Shown in pieces: positions 35,130 through 42,664 of a stretch of DNA of 64,000 bases. The stretch comes from Williamsia phyllosphaerae (GTDB lineage: Bacteria > Actinomycetota > Actinomycetes > Mycobacteriales > Mycobacteriaceae), in contig NZ_BMCS01000001.1 in NCBI RefSeq assembly GCF_014635305.1, positions 2,418,001 to 2,482,000 of the forward strand, read 5' to 3'. The position numbers and the translations under genes were made by a program. Position 1 is the first letter of the stretch, and each line of letters begins with the position of its first letter. Below the pieces are notes generated by a model. That model had not been told where the DNA came from, did not search any database, and was given only the letters and a program-made list of their open reading frames with translations.

Positions 35130-35173
35130 CCCGACCGCCCCGACACCTTCCCTCCCAGCACAGGAGAACCACG

Positions 35174-37063
35174 ATGGCCACCATCATCGAAACCGCCACC
35201 GACCCGGTCGCGAAGACCTCCGTCGACCCGGTCACCCTCGACATCATCGAGAACGCTCTGCGCAACGCCCGCTACGAGATGGACGAGGTGCTGTTCCGCA
35301 CCGCGCTGTCACCCGGCATCCGTGAACAGCACGACGAGTTCCCGCTGATCGCCGACCCGAGCGGCAAGATGGTCGTCGGTCAGTTCGGATTGTCCGTCCC
35401 CGACTTCCTCGACAACTTCGACGGCACCGTCGGTGACGGCGACATCCTGCTCACCTCCGACCCCTACGCCTGCGGCGCCGCGATCAGCCACGCCAACGAT
35501 TGGCTCATCGTGTTGCCGATCTTCCACAGCGGGCGGGTCGTCGGGTGGTCGTCGATGTTCGGCCACATGTCCGACGTCGGCGGCAAGACGCCGTCCTCGA
35601 TGCCCGCCGACGCGCGCACCATCTTCGAAGAGGGTGTGGTGATCCCGCCGTTCAAGCTCTACGAGCAGGGCACTCTCAACGAGACCGCGCTCGACATCAT
35701 CCTCAACCAGGTGCGCATGCCCGACTGGAACCGCGCCGACCTCAACGGTCTGGTCGCGGCGTGCACCACCGCATCGCGGCGCATCGTCGAACTGTGTGAC
35801 CGCTTCGGCGTCGAGGTGTACCTGTCGGCGCTCGACGCGCTGCTCGACCGCAACTATCAGGCCATGAAGGTGCTGCTGGCCACGCTGTTCGTCGACGGCG
35901 AGACCATCGAGTTCAGTGACTACATCTGCGACGACGGATGTGGTTACGGGCCGTATGAACTCACCATCAAGCTGACCCGGCACGGCGAGAAGATCCACCT
36001 CGACTTCTCCGAGCACGCACCGCAGGCCGTGGGGCCCATCAACTACTTCATCAACGAGAACCTCGTCCGGATGTTCTTCGGCATCTACGTGATCACCATC
36101 GCCGACCCGCAGATCCTCTGGAACGACGGCTTCTACCCGCTCATCGACGTCACCATCCCGGACAACTCGTTCTGGAAACCGGCCTATCCGGCTGCGCTCA
36201 ACGGTCGCAACCACGGCATCGGCCGCGTGTTCGACCTGTTCGGTGGGCTTCTGGGACAGAACAACCCGGAGATCCTCAACGCCGCCGGGTTCTCGTCGTC
36301 GCCGCACTTCATGTACTCCGGGCACTACGACGGCGGCCCGCGCGACGGCGAGTGGTTCCAGCTGTACTCGATCGGATTCGGCGGCATCCCCGGGCGTCCG
36401 ATCGGCGACGGCCCGGACGGTCACTCGTTGTGGCCGTCGTTCGTCAACATCCCGTGCGAGTACCTGGAGTCGTACTACCCGTTGCGGGTCGAACGATGGG
36501 AGACGTTGCCCGACACCGGCGGTGCCGGTGTGCACCGTGGCGGCAACGGTGTCGATGTCGCGTACTACTTCGAGCAGCCGGGCACGATCGCGATCCACGA
36601 CGACCGCTGGTTGACCTACCCCTGGGGTGTCAACGGTGGCAAGCCCGGCGCCCGCGGCCGCAAGTGGATCGTGCGCGAGAACGGCGAGATCGACATCCTG
36701 CCCAGCAAGATCCACGACGCCCCGGTGTACCCGGGCGACGTCCTACACTTCGTCACGTGGGGCGGCGGGGGATGGGGTGACCCCCTGACCCGCGACCCCG
36801 AACTCGTCGCGCTGGAGGTGCGGCGGGGACTGGTCACCGTCGACGGTGCGGCCGGCGGGTACGGGGTGGTGTGCGATGAGAACGGTGTCGTCGACACCGC
36901 GGCCACCGGGTCCCGTCGCGACGAGATCCGCTCCGGACGCGGTGAACTGCAGACCTTCGACATGGGTCCGTCGATCCCGGAGATCCTGGAACGCTGTGAG
37001 GCCGAGACCGGGTTGCCGGCCCCGAAGCCGCCGGTGAGCGTGGCCCGGTCCGCGGCTCGATGA
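35174..37063 (+). CDS. HyuB: hydantoinase/oxoprolinase beta subunit
   Basis: 629 residues: VDPVTLDIIENALRNARYEMDEVLFRTALSPGIREQHDEFPLIAD, SDPYACGAAISHANDWLIVLPIFHSGRVVGW (metal-binding region), GRNHGIGRVFDLFGG and the C-terminal GGGGWGDPLTRDPELVALEVRRGLVT, all family signatures. It provides the hydrolytic or carboxylating half of the HyuAB enzyme. Unusually rich in SD-P-Y, C-D-D-G-C-G segments (YICDDGCGYGP). The next gene overlaps by ATGA, and CAGGAGAACCACG gives a good ribosome-binding site. Confidence 0.93.
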   Translation: MATIIETATDPVAKTSVDPVTLDIIENALRNARYEMDEVLFRTALSPGIREQHDEFPLIADPSGKMVVGQFGLSVPDFLDNFDGTVGDGDILLTSDPYACGAAISHANDWLIVLPIFHSGRVVGWSSMFGHMSDVGGKTPSSMPADARTIFEEGVVIPPFKLYEQGTLNETALDIILNQVRMPDWNRADLNGLVAACTTASRRIVELCDRFGVEVYLSALDALLDRNYQAMKVLLATLFVDGETIEFSDYICDDGCGYGPYELTIKLTRHGEKIHLDFSEHAPQAVGPINYFINENLVRMFFGIYVITIADPQILWNDGFYPLIDVTIPDNSFWKPAYPAALNGRNHGIGRVFDLFGGLLGQNNPEILNAAGFSSSPHFMYSGHYDGGPRDGEWFQLYSIGFGGIPGRPIGDGPDGHSLWPSFVNIPCEYLESYYPLRVERWETLPDTGGAGVHRGGNGVDVAYYFEQPGTIAIHDDRWLTYPWGVNGGKPGARGRKWIVRENGEIDILPSKIHDAPVYPGDVLHFVTWGGGGWGDPLTRDPELVALEVRRGLVTVDGAAGGYGVVCDENGVVDTAATGSRRDEIRSGRGELQTFDMGPSIPEILERCEAETGLPAPKPPVSVARSAAR

Positions 37064-37728
37064 GCGACGAGGTGCCCGATCCCCTCGACGACTACCGCCG
37101 GTCCGGGTTCGCGGGATCGGTCGGCTTCGGGCAGCGGCCGGCCGTGCTGGCCATCGACCTCGCCCGCGCGTACGTCGACGACTCCTCGCCGTTGCGGGCA
37201 CCGGTGGAGTCGGCCGTCGCGTCATCGGCCCGGCTGGTCTCCGCGGCGCGCGGGTTGTCGGTGCCGGTGGTGTTCACGCGGGTGGTCTATCGGGTGAATC
37301 CGGAGACCGGCGCGATCGTCGACGGCGGGTTGTTCGTCGCGAAGATCCCGTCGCTGCGGGTGTTTGCCGAAGGATCGCCGCTGGCCGAGTTCGTTGACGA
37401 CCCACGGCCCCGCGATGGCGAGGTGGTCGTCATCAAGCAGTACGCGAGTGCGTTCAGCGGAACGTCGCTCGCGGCGACGCTGACCTCCTGGGGCATCGAC
37501 ACCGTGGTCGTCTGCGGACTGTCGACCAGCGGCTGCGTCCGGGCCACCGCCACCGACGCGCTGCAGCTCGGGTTCCGCCCGATCGTCGTCGCCGACGCCT
37601 GCGGTGACCGGACGTCGGCGATCCAGGCGGCGAATCTGACCGACCTCGCGGCCAAGTACGCCGACGTCGTCGACACCGACGAGGCCATCCGCCTGATGAC
37701 GGGATCGGCCGCGGAACCGGGTCGGTAA
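37060..37728 (+). CDS. Isochorismatase-family amidohydrolase (N-carbamoylsarcosine amidase-like)
   Basis: 222 residues with the catalytic triad of cysteine amidohydrolases: D in LAIDLARAYVDD, K in VVIKQYASAF and C in GLSTSGCVRATATDAL. N-terminal extension YRRSGFAGSVGFGQRPAVL is typical of the N-carbamoylsarcosine amidase (CSHase)/maleamate amidase type. It should hydrolyse the open amide made by HyuAB, releasing ammonia (and CO2 if a carbamoyl group). The start overlaps the HyuB stop (ATGA), so it is the last gene of the operon. Confidence 0.9.
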   Translation: MSDEVPDPLDDYRRSGFAGSVGFGQRPAVLAIDLARAYVDDSSPLRAPVESAVASSARLVSAARGLSVPVVFTRVVYRVNPETGAIVDGGLFVAKIPSLRVFAEGSPLAEFVDDPRPRDGEVVVIKQYASAFSGTSLAATLTSWGIDTVVVCGLSTSGCVRATATDALQLGFRPIVVADACGDRTSAIQAANLTDLAAKYADVVDTDEAIRLMTGSAAEPGR

Positions 37729-37738
37729 CGTTTTGCCA

Positions 37739-37781
37739 CCTCGTGACGACTCCGGTGTGTAGGCACGTCGGGATCACGAGG
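37739..37781 (+). promoter_or_regulatory. Hairpin between the hyu operon and the mycolyltransferase gene
   Basis: CCTCGTGACGAC (37739-37750) pairs with GTCG and TCACGAGG (37767-37770, 37774-37781) with a 3-nt bulge. The right arm merges with the GAGGGG ribosome-binding site (37778-37783) of the next gene. It may end the hyu transcript, or mask that site. Confidence 0.5.
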
Positions 37782-37791
37782 GGCATGTTGT

Positions 37792-39249
37792 ATGGGCTGG
37801 ACCGTTGTTGACGAGAACCGATCACCGGCGACCGGATGGAGCGCTGCGGTGCTCCGTCCCGCGGTGGTGCGACCCGCGGCGATCATCATCGCGGTGAGTG
37901 TCGTCATCTTCGCGCTGACCGCGCTGTTGTCGAACGACAACAAGGCGCAGGCGCTGACCGGACATCCCGAGGTCCTTCGTCCGGGCTGCAGCTGGGACTC
38001 GTCGAAGAACTTCGTGCAGAACTGCAAGGTCTACTCGAAAGCGTCGGGCAAGACGATCATCGTCCAGATCCGCGCCTCCAGTGGCAGCGACCAGGGCGTC
38101 TACCTGCTCGACGGCATGCGTGCACGCGAGGACCGCTCGGCGTGGACCACCGATGTGCAGGCCGCCAGGGTCTACGACGGCAAGTCCGACACCACTCTGG
38201 TGATGCCGGTCGGCGGCGCATCGTCGTTCTACACCGACTGGAACGGCCCGGCCGGTACGAACACCAACTTCAAGCAGGAAACGTTCCTCACCTCGGAGCT
38301 CCCTGACTACCTTGCGCAGAACTTCGGCGTCTCGAAGTCGAACAACGCCATCGTGGGACTGTCGATGTCCGCGGGCCCCGCGGTGACCCTGGCCGAGAAG
38401 CACCCTGAGCAGTTCAAGGTCGTGCAGGCCATGTCGGGCTACTACCAGACCAACAACCCGCTCGGCGCGCTCGGCGTCTTCGCGACGCAGTCGCTGGTGT
38501 CGAACTACACCAACGGCATCGTCAACATGTGGGGTCCTCCCGGCAGCGCGCAGTGGCAGCAGAACGACTCGTCGCAGAACCTCGCGAAGCTCAAGGAGAA
38601 CGGTCAGGTCCTGATCATCTCCTCGGGTAATGCGTTCCTCTCCCCGCAGGAGATGGCCAAGCTCAAGCCGGCCGACCAGGTCAGCGCGATCCTCCTCGAG
38701 GCCCTGTCCGCGGTGTCCACCGTGCTGCTGCAGCTGCAGGCGGCGCAGGCCGGCGTCTCGGTCGTCACCATCCCGAACTACGGCGGCCACACCTGGGAGA
38801 ACTGGGGACGTGGACTCGCCGCAGGCAAGCAGAACCTGCTCGACGGGTTGAAGGCGACCCCGCCCGTCACGCAGAAGACCGTGGTTCTCGCGGCGAACAG
38901 GATCGGCACGACCGAGTCGTCGTCGAGCGCATCGCCGACGCCCGCCTCGTCGACCGAGTCCGGTGCACCCTCGAGCTCGGCTGCATCGAGTTCAGCAGCG
39001 CCGAGTTCGACCCCGTCGAGCTCGAGTTCGTCGGCCCCGAGTTCGTCGACATCGGCGTCGTCGACGCCGGGCGCGAGCACCGATGTGTCCGCCTCGACCA
39101 CTGCGCCGTCGGCGCCGTCGTCGTCGGTCGCCCCGAGTGCGGCTGCGGTGCCCGACACCGCCGCCGGCAGCTCGGCGGTGCCGTGCGCGACCACGACCGC
39201 CCCTGCGCAGGGATCGACCGCCGTCGCGACCTGCGTCCCGGTTCCCTGA
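37792..39249 (+). CDS. Mycolyltransferase/Ag85-type esterase with long Ser/Thr/Pro-rich tail
   Basis: 485 residues. A membrane-anchor or signal helix (PAAIIIAVSVVIFALTALL) leads to an alpha/beta-hydrolase domain: YLLDGMRAREDRSAWTTD, MPVGGASSFYTDWNGPAG, nucleophile GLSMSAG (about residue 191) and catalytic His in YGGHTWENW. This is the antigen-85 family that transfers mycolic acids to trehalose or arabinogalactan. Residues ~370-485 are Ser/Ala/Pro-rich with two cysteines near the end (VPCATT, VATCVPV); such tails may span the cell wall. The hairpin upstream overlaps its ribosome-binding site. Confidence 0.93.
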   Translation: MGWTVVDENRSPATGWSAAVLRPAVVRPAAIIIAVSVVIFALTALLSNDNKAQALTGHPEVLRPGCSWDSSKNFVQNCKVYSKASGKTIIVQIRASSGSDQGVYLLDGMRAREDRSAWTTDVQAARVYDGKSDTTLVMPVGGASSFYTDWNGPAGTNTNFKQETFLTSELPDYLAQNFGVSKSNNAIVGLSMSAGPAVTLAEKHPEQFKVVQAMSGYYQTNNPLGALGVFATQSLVSNYTNGIVNMWGPPGSAQWQQNDSSQNLAKLKENGQVLIISSGNAFLSPQEMAKLKPADQVSAILLEALSAVSTVLLQLQAAQAGVSVVTIPNYGGHTWENWGRGLAAGKQNLLDGLKATPPVTQKTVVLAANRIGTTESSSSASPTPASSTESGAPSSSAASSSAAPSSTPSSSSSSAPSSSTSASSTPGASTDVSASTTAPSAPSSSVAPSAAAVPDTAAGSSAVPCATTTAPAQGSTAVATCVPVP

Positions 39250-39253
39250 TCGG

Positions 39254-39721
39254 TCAGGTCCGGAAACGGGCCTCCGGCGCGTTCTCGACGGCCGTGCCGA
39301 TCCGATAGTTCATCTCGTCGGACATCGCAGGTAGGTCGTCGAGTGGGAACCATCCGCACTCGCTGTTCTCGTCGTCGCCTATCGTCGGTTCGCCTGACAC
39401 CCAGGTCATCCGGAAGGTCAGGTCGAGGTACTGCGACACGTCGCCGTTGGGGTAGGTGACCGGCGGTGTGACGTGCACCGACACCAGACGCTGCGGCGTC
39501 ACCACGCATCCGGCCTCCTCGGCGACCTCCCGGGTCGCCGCCACGGCGGGCTCCTCGCCGGGATCGATGATGCCGGTCACCGGCGTCCACGCGCCGTTGT
39601 CGGAACGCCGCACGAGCAGGACCTCGTCGTCCCGGACGACCACCGCGGTGACCCCGGACAACCACAGCGGGGCGTGTCCGATGTGCTCGCGCAGTTCCAG
39701 GATGAAGTCAGGTGTGGGCAT
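39254..39721 (-). CDS. Nudix hydrolase
   Basis: 155 residues with a complete Nudix box GIIDPGEEPAVAATREVAEEAG (G-x5-E-x7-REUxEExGU). Residues around it (LWLSGVTAVVVRDDEVLLVRRSDNGAWTPV and TFRMTWVSGEPTIGDDENSECGWFPLDDLP) suggest an NTP or nucleotide-sugar phosphohydrolase of the COG1051/ADP-ribose type. ATG 39721 is supported by TACAGT (39734-39729) 7 nt upstream, i.e. leaderless. The mycolyltransferase gene converges and ends 4 bases away. Confidence 0.88.
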   Translation of the reverse strand: MPTPDFILELREHIGHAPLWLSGVTAVVVRDDEVLLVRRSDNGAWTPVTGIIDPGEEPAVAATREVAEEAGCVVTPQRLVSVHVTPPVTYPNGDVSQYLDLTFRMTWVSGEPTIGDDENSECGWFPLDDLPAMSDEMNYRIGTAVENAPEARFRT

Positions 39722-39743
39722 GGCGCCGACTGTATTCGGCTGC

Positions 39744-39799
39744 TGCCCACTCGCCGTCCGCATCCGCCCAGTCGTTGTCCGCATCCGCCCACTCGACGT
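39744..39799. repeat. 21-bp tandem repeat upstream of the Nudix gene
   Basis: Units GCCCACTCGCCGTCCGCATC plus C (39744-39764) and GCCCAGTCGTTGTCCGCATC plus C (39765-39785) are followed by a partial unit (39786-39799). Read on the minus strand the core is GTGGGCGGATGCGGAC, which resembles the GTGGGCGG core of the 29961 repeat. Confidence 0.8.
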
Positions 39800-39829
39800 C
39801 TGCTGTCAGCGAAGTCCAACGTTCGCTTC

Positions 39830-39866
39830 TTGTAAGCGTGTAATCATGTAATCACTGACAGAGGAG
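39830..39866 (+). promoter_or_regulatory. Promoter region with tandem GTAATCA words
   Basis: GTAATCAT (39839-39846) and GTAATCAC (39847-39854) are adjacent 8-bp repeats, preceded by CGCTT-CTTGT-AAGCG. They lie a few bases before GAGGAG (39861-39866), the ribosome-binding site of the next gene. Their position suits an operator or an overlapping -10, but no regulator can be named. Confidence 0.45.
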
Positions 39867-39871
39867 TGAAC

Positions 39872-40423
39872 ATGATGAAGGAACACAATCGCGGTGGAGG
39901 TCGCCGCGGCGGCTGGCAACAGGCCGAACTGCCCGACGCGAGCGACGCCCCGGCGTGGTTCGTCGGTCGGCTGCCCGACGAATGGTTCGACGGCGACCCC
40001 GAGGTGATCGTCGACCGTGACGAGATCACCGTCGTCGGGACGCTGACCGCGCCGGGTGGAGACGGCGGCAGCGCGGCTGCGCAGGGTCGCGCGTCGCGGT
40101 TCCGCGAGGACACCCGCGATCAGCGCATGACCATCGCCGACGAGGCGCAGGCCCGGTACGCCCGCAAGGTGTCGTGGGGTGTGCAGGTGGGTGACGAGCG
40201 AATCCTGTTCACGCACATTGCCGTACCGGTGATGACGCGTCTACGTCAGCCCGAGCGGCAGGTCCTCGACACCCTCGTCGACGCCGGGGTCGCGCGGTCG
40301 CGTGCCGATGCGCTGGTGTGGTCGGTGAAGTTGGTGGGGACCCATACCGACGAGTGGCTGGGCAAACTGCGCGAGGCCATGAACGAGGTCGACTCGTTGC
40401 GTGCCGAGGGGCCCGAGCTGTAG
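39872..40423 (+). CDS. Conserved actinobacterial protein of unknown function
   Basis: 183 residues, soluble. It starts with a basic Gly/Arg stretch (HNRGGGRRGG) and has blocks PAWFVGRLPDEWFDGDPEVIVDRDEITVVGTL, RFREDTRDQRMTIADEAQARYARKVSWGVQVG and RLRQPERQVLDTLVDAGVARSRADALVWSVKLV. The sequence looks familiar from other Mycobacteriales, but I cannot name its domain family; the C-terminal segment resembles an HTH-like or ribbon-helix fold. GAGGAG lies 5-6 bases before ATG 39872. It converges on the TetR gene with no gap (TAG directly followed by the TetR stop). Confidence 0.8.
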   Translation: MMKEHNRGGGRRGGWQQAELPDASDAPAWFVGRLPDEWFDGDPEVIVDRDEITVVGTLTAPGGDGGSAAAQGRASRFREDTRDQRMTIADEAQARYARKVSWGVQVGDERILFTHIAVPVMTRLRQPERQVLDTLVDAGVARSRADALVWSVKLVGTHTDEWLGKLREAMNEVDSLRAEGPEL

Positions 40424-40996
40424 TCAGCGCCGGACGAGCTGTCGCTGCAGGGCCGGTCCGAACCGCTCGACGATGTCGGCCGGGGACAGTGCGACGACGT
40501 CGGGGACACGCAGGACGTACCGCATCATCGCCATCCCGATGAGGGTGGACGCGATCACCTCGACGTGGACGTCCGGATCGGCGCCCGCGGCGGTCACCGC
40601 GGGCCGGACCTGACCGGCGAAGATGGTCCGCATCTGTTCTGCGGCAGTGGGTTCGGTGGCCGCAGAGGCGAGCAGGATGCGCAGTGGTTCCCCCTCGGGT
40701 CCGTCCCATCGGCTCAGGAACGTCTCGACGATCATCGCGCCCAGTCGACGTCGCGGGACCGAGGTGAAGTCGGGGAGGTGGAGGTCGACCGCGGTCGCCG
40801 CCTCGTACAGTCCGCGTTTGCTGCCGAAGTAACGCATCACCAGGGCGGCGTCCACGCCTGCATCGGCGGCGACAGCCCGGACCGTCGTCGCCGCGAAACC
40901 GTCGTCGGCGAAGCGTTGCCGCGCAGCGGACACCAGGGCCGCGCGCGTTCGTACCGCGTTGCGCGCGGTGTCGGGGACGGGTGGCCGATCGGTCAT
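40424..40996 (-). CDS. TetR-family transcriptional regulator
   Basis: 190 residues. The N-terminal HTH (RTRAALVSAARQRFADDGFAATTVRAVAADAGVDAALVMRYFGSKRGLYEAA) is typical TetR_N. The C-terminal domain is of the TetR_C_17-like form (PRRRLGAMIVETFLSRWDGPEGEPLRILLASAATEPTAAEQMRTIF). It diverges from an FAD monooxygenase gene and is flanked by two copies of GTCAAC-N4-GTTGAC, its likely operator. ATG 40996 is preferred because TATGCT (41009-41004) sits 7 nt upstream, a leaderless configuration. Confidence 0.92.
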   Translation of the reverse strand: MTDRPPVPDTARNAVRTRAALVSAARQRFADDGFAATTVRAVAADAGVDAALVMRYFGSKRGLYEAATAVDLHLPDFTSVPRRRLGAMIVETFLSRWDGPEGEPLRILLASAATEPTAAEQMRTIFAGQVRPAVTAAGADPDVHVEVIASTLIGMAMMRYVLRVPDVVALSPADIVERFGPALQRQLVRR

Positions 40997-41010
40997 GACG
41001 GTCAGCATAT

Positions 41011-41026
41011 GTCAACAAGCGTTGAC
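41011..41026. promoter_or_regulatory. TetR-type operator, copy 1 (GTCAAC-N4-GTTGAC)
   Basis: A perfect 6-bp inverted repeat with a 4-nt spacer (AAGC) just upstream of the TetR gene's leaderless promoter; it would let the regulator repress itself. Confidence 0.8.
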
Positions 41027-41048
41027 CTCACGTCGGGTCGGAGTTAAA

Positions 41049-41064
41049 GTCAACGCATGTTGAC
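41049..41064. promoter_or_regulatory. TetR-type operator, copy 2, overlapping a start codon
   Basis: The same GTCAAC-N4-GTTGAC pattern with spacer GCAT, centred 38 bp from copy 1. It covers the end of the -10-like TAAAGT (41045-41050) and the ATG of the monooxygenase gene (41057-41059), so binding should block transcription start directly. Confidence 0.8.
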
Positions 41065-42181
41065 TTCGGCGAGTTCGGTTCTGGTGGTCGGTGGGGGACC
41101 GACGGGTCTGAGTGCCGCGGTGGCCCTCGCCGGGCGTGGCATCGGTGTCCGTGTGATCGACGCCGCCGCGCAGGGCGCCAACACGTCGCGTGCGGCGGTG
41201 GTGCACCCGCGGACCCTCGAGGTGCTCGAGGACATCGACGTGACGCGTCGGATACTGGATCGCGCCGTGCGTGTTCCCAGGTTCGACATCCGGGACGGTT
41301 CGAGATCGATTGCCCGACTAGACTTCTCGTCGTTGAAGACCGACTACCCGTTCACGGCCATGATCTCGCAGGCCGACACCGAGACGATCCTGCGCGACCG
41401 TCTCGCCGAGCTGGGCGTCGAGGTGGAGTGGAACACCCGACTCGAGGGCCTCGACGCCGACGGCCGCGCGCAGGTGGTGACCGCCACCGGCCGGAGCAGC
41501 TCGGTCCGATCCGATGTGGTCGTCGGTGCCGACGGCATGCACAGCGCGGTGCGCGACGCGGTCGGCATCGCTTTTCCCGGGACCGGATACGAGCAGTCGT
41601 TCGTACTCGCCGACGTCGCGATGGAGTGGCCGGTGCCCCGTGACACCGTCTCGCTGACGTTCGCACCCGAGGGACTTGCGGTGGTCGCCCCGTTGCCCGA
41701 CGACCGGTTCCGGGTGGTCGCCACCGCCGACGACCCACCCACCGAGCCCGACTCCGACTACATCGGGTCGCTGCTGAGGCGCCGTGCGGGCAGCGCACAC
41801 GTCAGCGACGTCGCCTGGAGCGGGCGCTTCCGGATCCACCACCGACTCGCCGAGACCTACCGGCGCGGTGCGGTGTTCCTGGTCGGCGACGCCGCGCACG
41901 TGCACTCCCCGGCCGGAGGTCAGGGTATGAACACCGGAATCCAGGACGCGCTCGCGCTCGCGGGAATCCTCGCCGACGGTGGCGACCCCGACTCGTACGA
42001 GCGACTGCGTCGCCCGGTTGCCCGGCGCGTCCTGCGGCTCACCGACCGGATGACACGTGCGGCCACCGTCGATCTCGGGGGAGCGCGATTCGTCCGTAAC
42101 ACGCTCATCCGCGCCGGGCTCGCCCTGCCGCCGGTCCGACACCGCATCTCGATGGAGATCTCCGAACTCGCCTACCGTTGA
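41057..42181 (+). CDS. FAD-dependent monooxygenase (aromatic hydroxylase family)
   Basis: 374 residues. FAD-binding VVGGGPTGLSAAVALAGRG at the N-terminus, DG motif VGADGMHSAVR and GD motif VGDAAHVHSPAGGQGMNTGIQDA are the three signatures of class A flavoprotein monooxygenases. It lacks the C-terminal thioredoxin-like extension of large phenol hydroxylases. The substrate, probably an aromatic or antibiotic-like compound, is unknown. The ATG at 41057 is placed 6 nt after TAAAGT, so the mRNA is probably leaderless and the operator overlaps the start. The cupin gene follows 34 bp later. Confidence 0.9.
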   Translation: MLTSASSVLVVGGGPTGLSAAVALAGRGIGVRVIDAAAQGANTSRAAVVHPRTLEVLEDIDVTRRILDRAVRVPRFDIRDGSRSIARLDFSSLKTDYPFTAMISQADTETILRDRLAELGVEVEWNTRLEGLDADGRAQVVTATGRSSSVRSDVVVGADGMHSAVRDAVGIAFPGTGYEQSFVLADVAMEWPVPRDTVSLTFAPEGLAVVAPLPDDRFRVVATADDPPTEPDSDYIGSLLRRRAGSAHVSDVAWSGRFRIHHRLAETYRRGAVFLVGDAAHVHSPAGGQGMNTGIQDALALAGILADGGDPDSYERLRRPVARRVLRLTDRMTRAATVDLGGARFVRNTLIRAGLALPPVRHRISMEISELAYR

Positions 42182-42215
42182 CCTCGCCCCGACGACCTAC
42201 GCGAGAGGACGACAC

Positions 42216-42596
42216 GTGATCGAGTGCTGGAGACTGTGGACCGGAGACGACGGCGACTCGCACGTCGAGCACGGTGTCGTCGACCTCGGGGACGACGTCG
42301 ACGCGCTGATGACCGGGGCGATCCCGGCGACATCGGTCAAGTTCCAGGAGACCCCCGCCGGTCATGAGTTCAGTTGGCATCCCGCACCGACACGGCAGTT
42401 CGTCATCACGCTGAGCGGCGTCCTGCATTTCGCGACCCGCGACGGCGAGAACTTCACTCTGCAGCCCGGCGACGTGTTGCTCGCCGAGGACACCACCGGC
42501 TCGGGACACACCTGGACGTTGGACGACTCGGCGCCGTGGCGACGGGTGTATGTCGTCCTGGCCGACGGCGTCGACGTGCCGTTCCGCCGCGACTGA
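42216..42596 (+). CDS. Cupin-domain protein
   Basis: 126 residues. The barrel pattern is EFSWHPAPTRQFVITLSGVLHFATRDGENFTLQPGDVLLAEDTTGSGHTW, with possible metal ligands H and E/H in the two cupin motifs (HPAPTRQFVITLSG and DTTGSGHTW). Such small cupins are often isomerases, dioxygenases or binding proteins. GTG 42216 has GAGAGGAC upstream. Its location after the monooxygenase and under the same TetR operators suggests a shared pathway. Confidence 0.82.
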   Translation: MIECWRLWTGDDGDSHVEHGVVDLGDDVDALMTGAIPATSVKFQETPAGHEFSWHPAPTRQFVITLSGVLHFATRDGENFTLQPGDVLLAEDTTGSGHTWTLDDSAPWRRVYVVLADGVDVPFRRD

Positions 42597-42664
42597 CGCC
42601 GTCGGCGGGTGAGCGACGCAACAGCCGGGAATGACACGGTGGGTCGATCCCGTTGGACTCGTGC

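Noticed and set aside
39690..39851. N-terminal extension of the Nudix protein and plus-strand frames through the 39744 repeats
   Set aside because: The extra residues come from the 21-bp repeat tract; the leaderless promoter fits ATG 39721, and the plus-strand frames are antisense to the Nudix gene.
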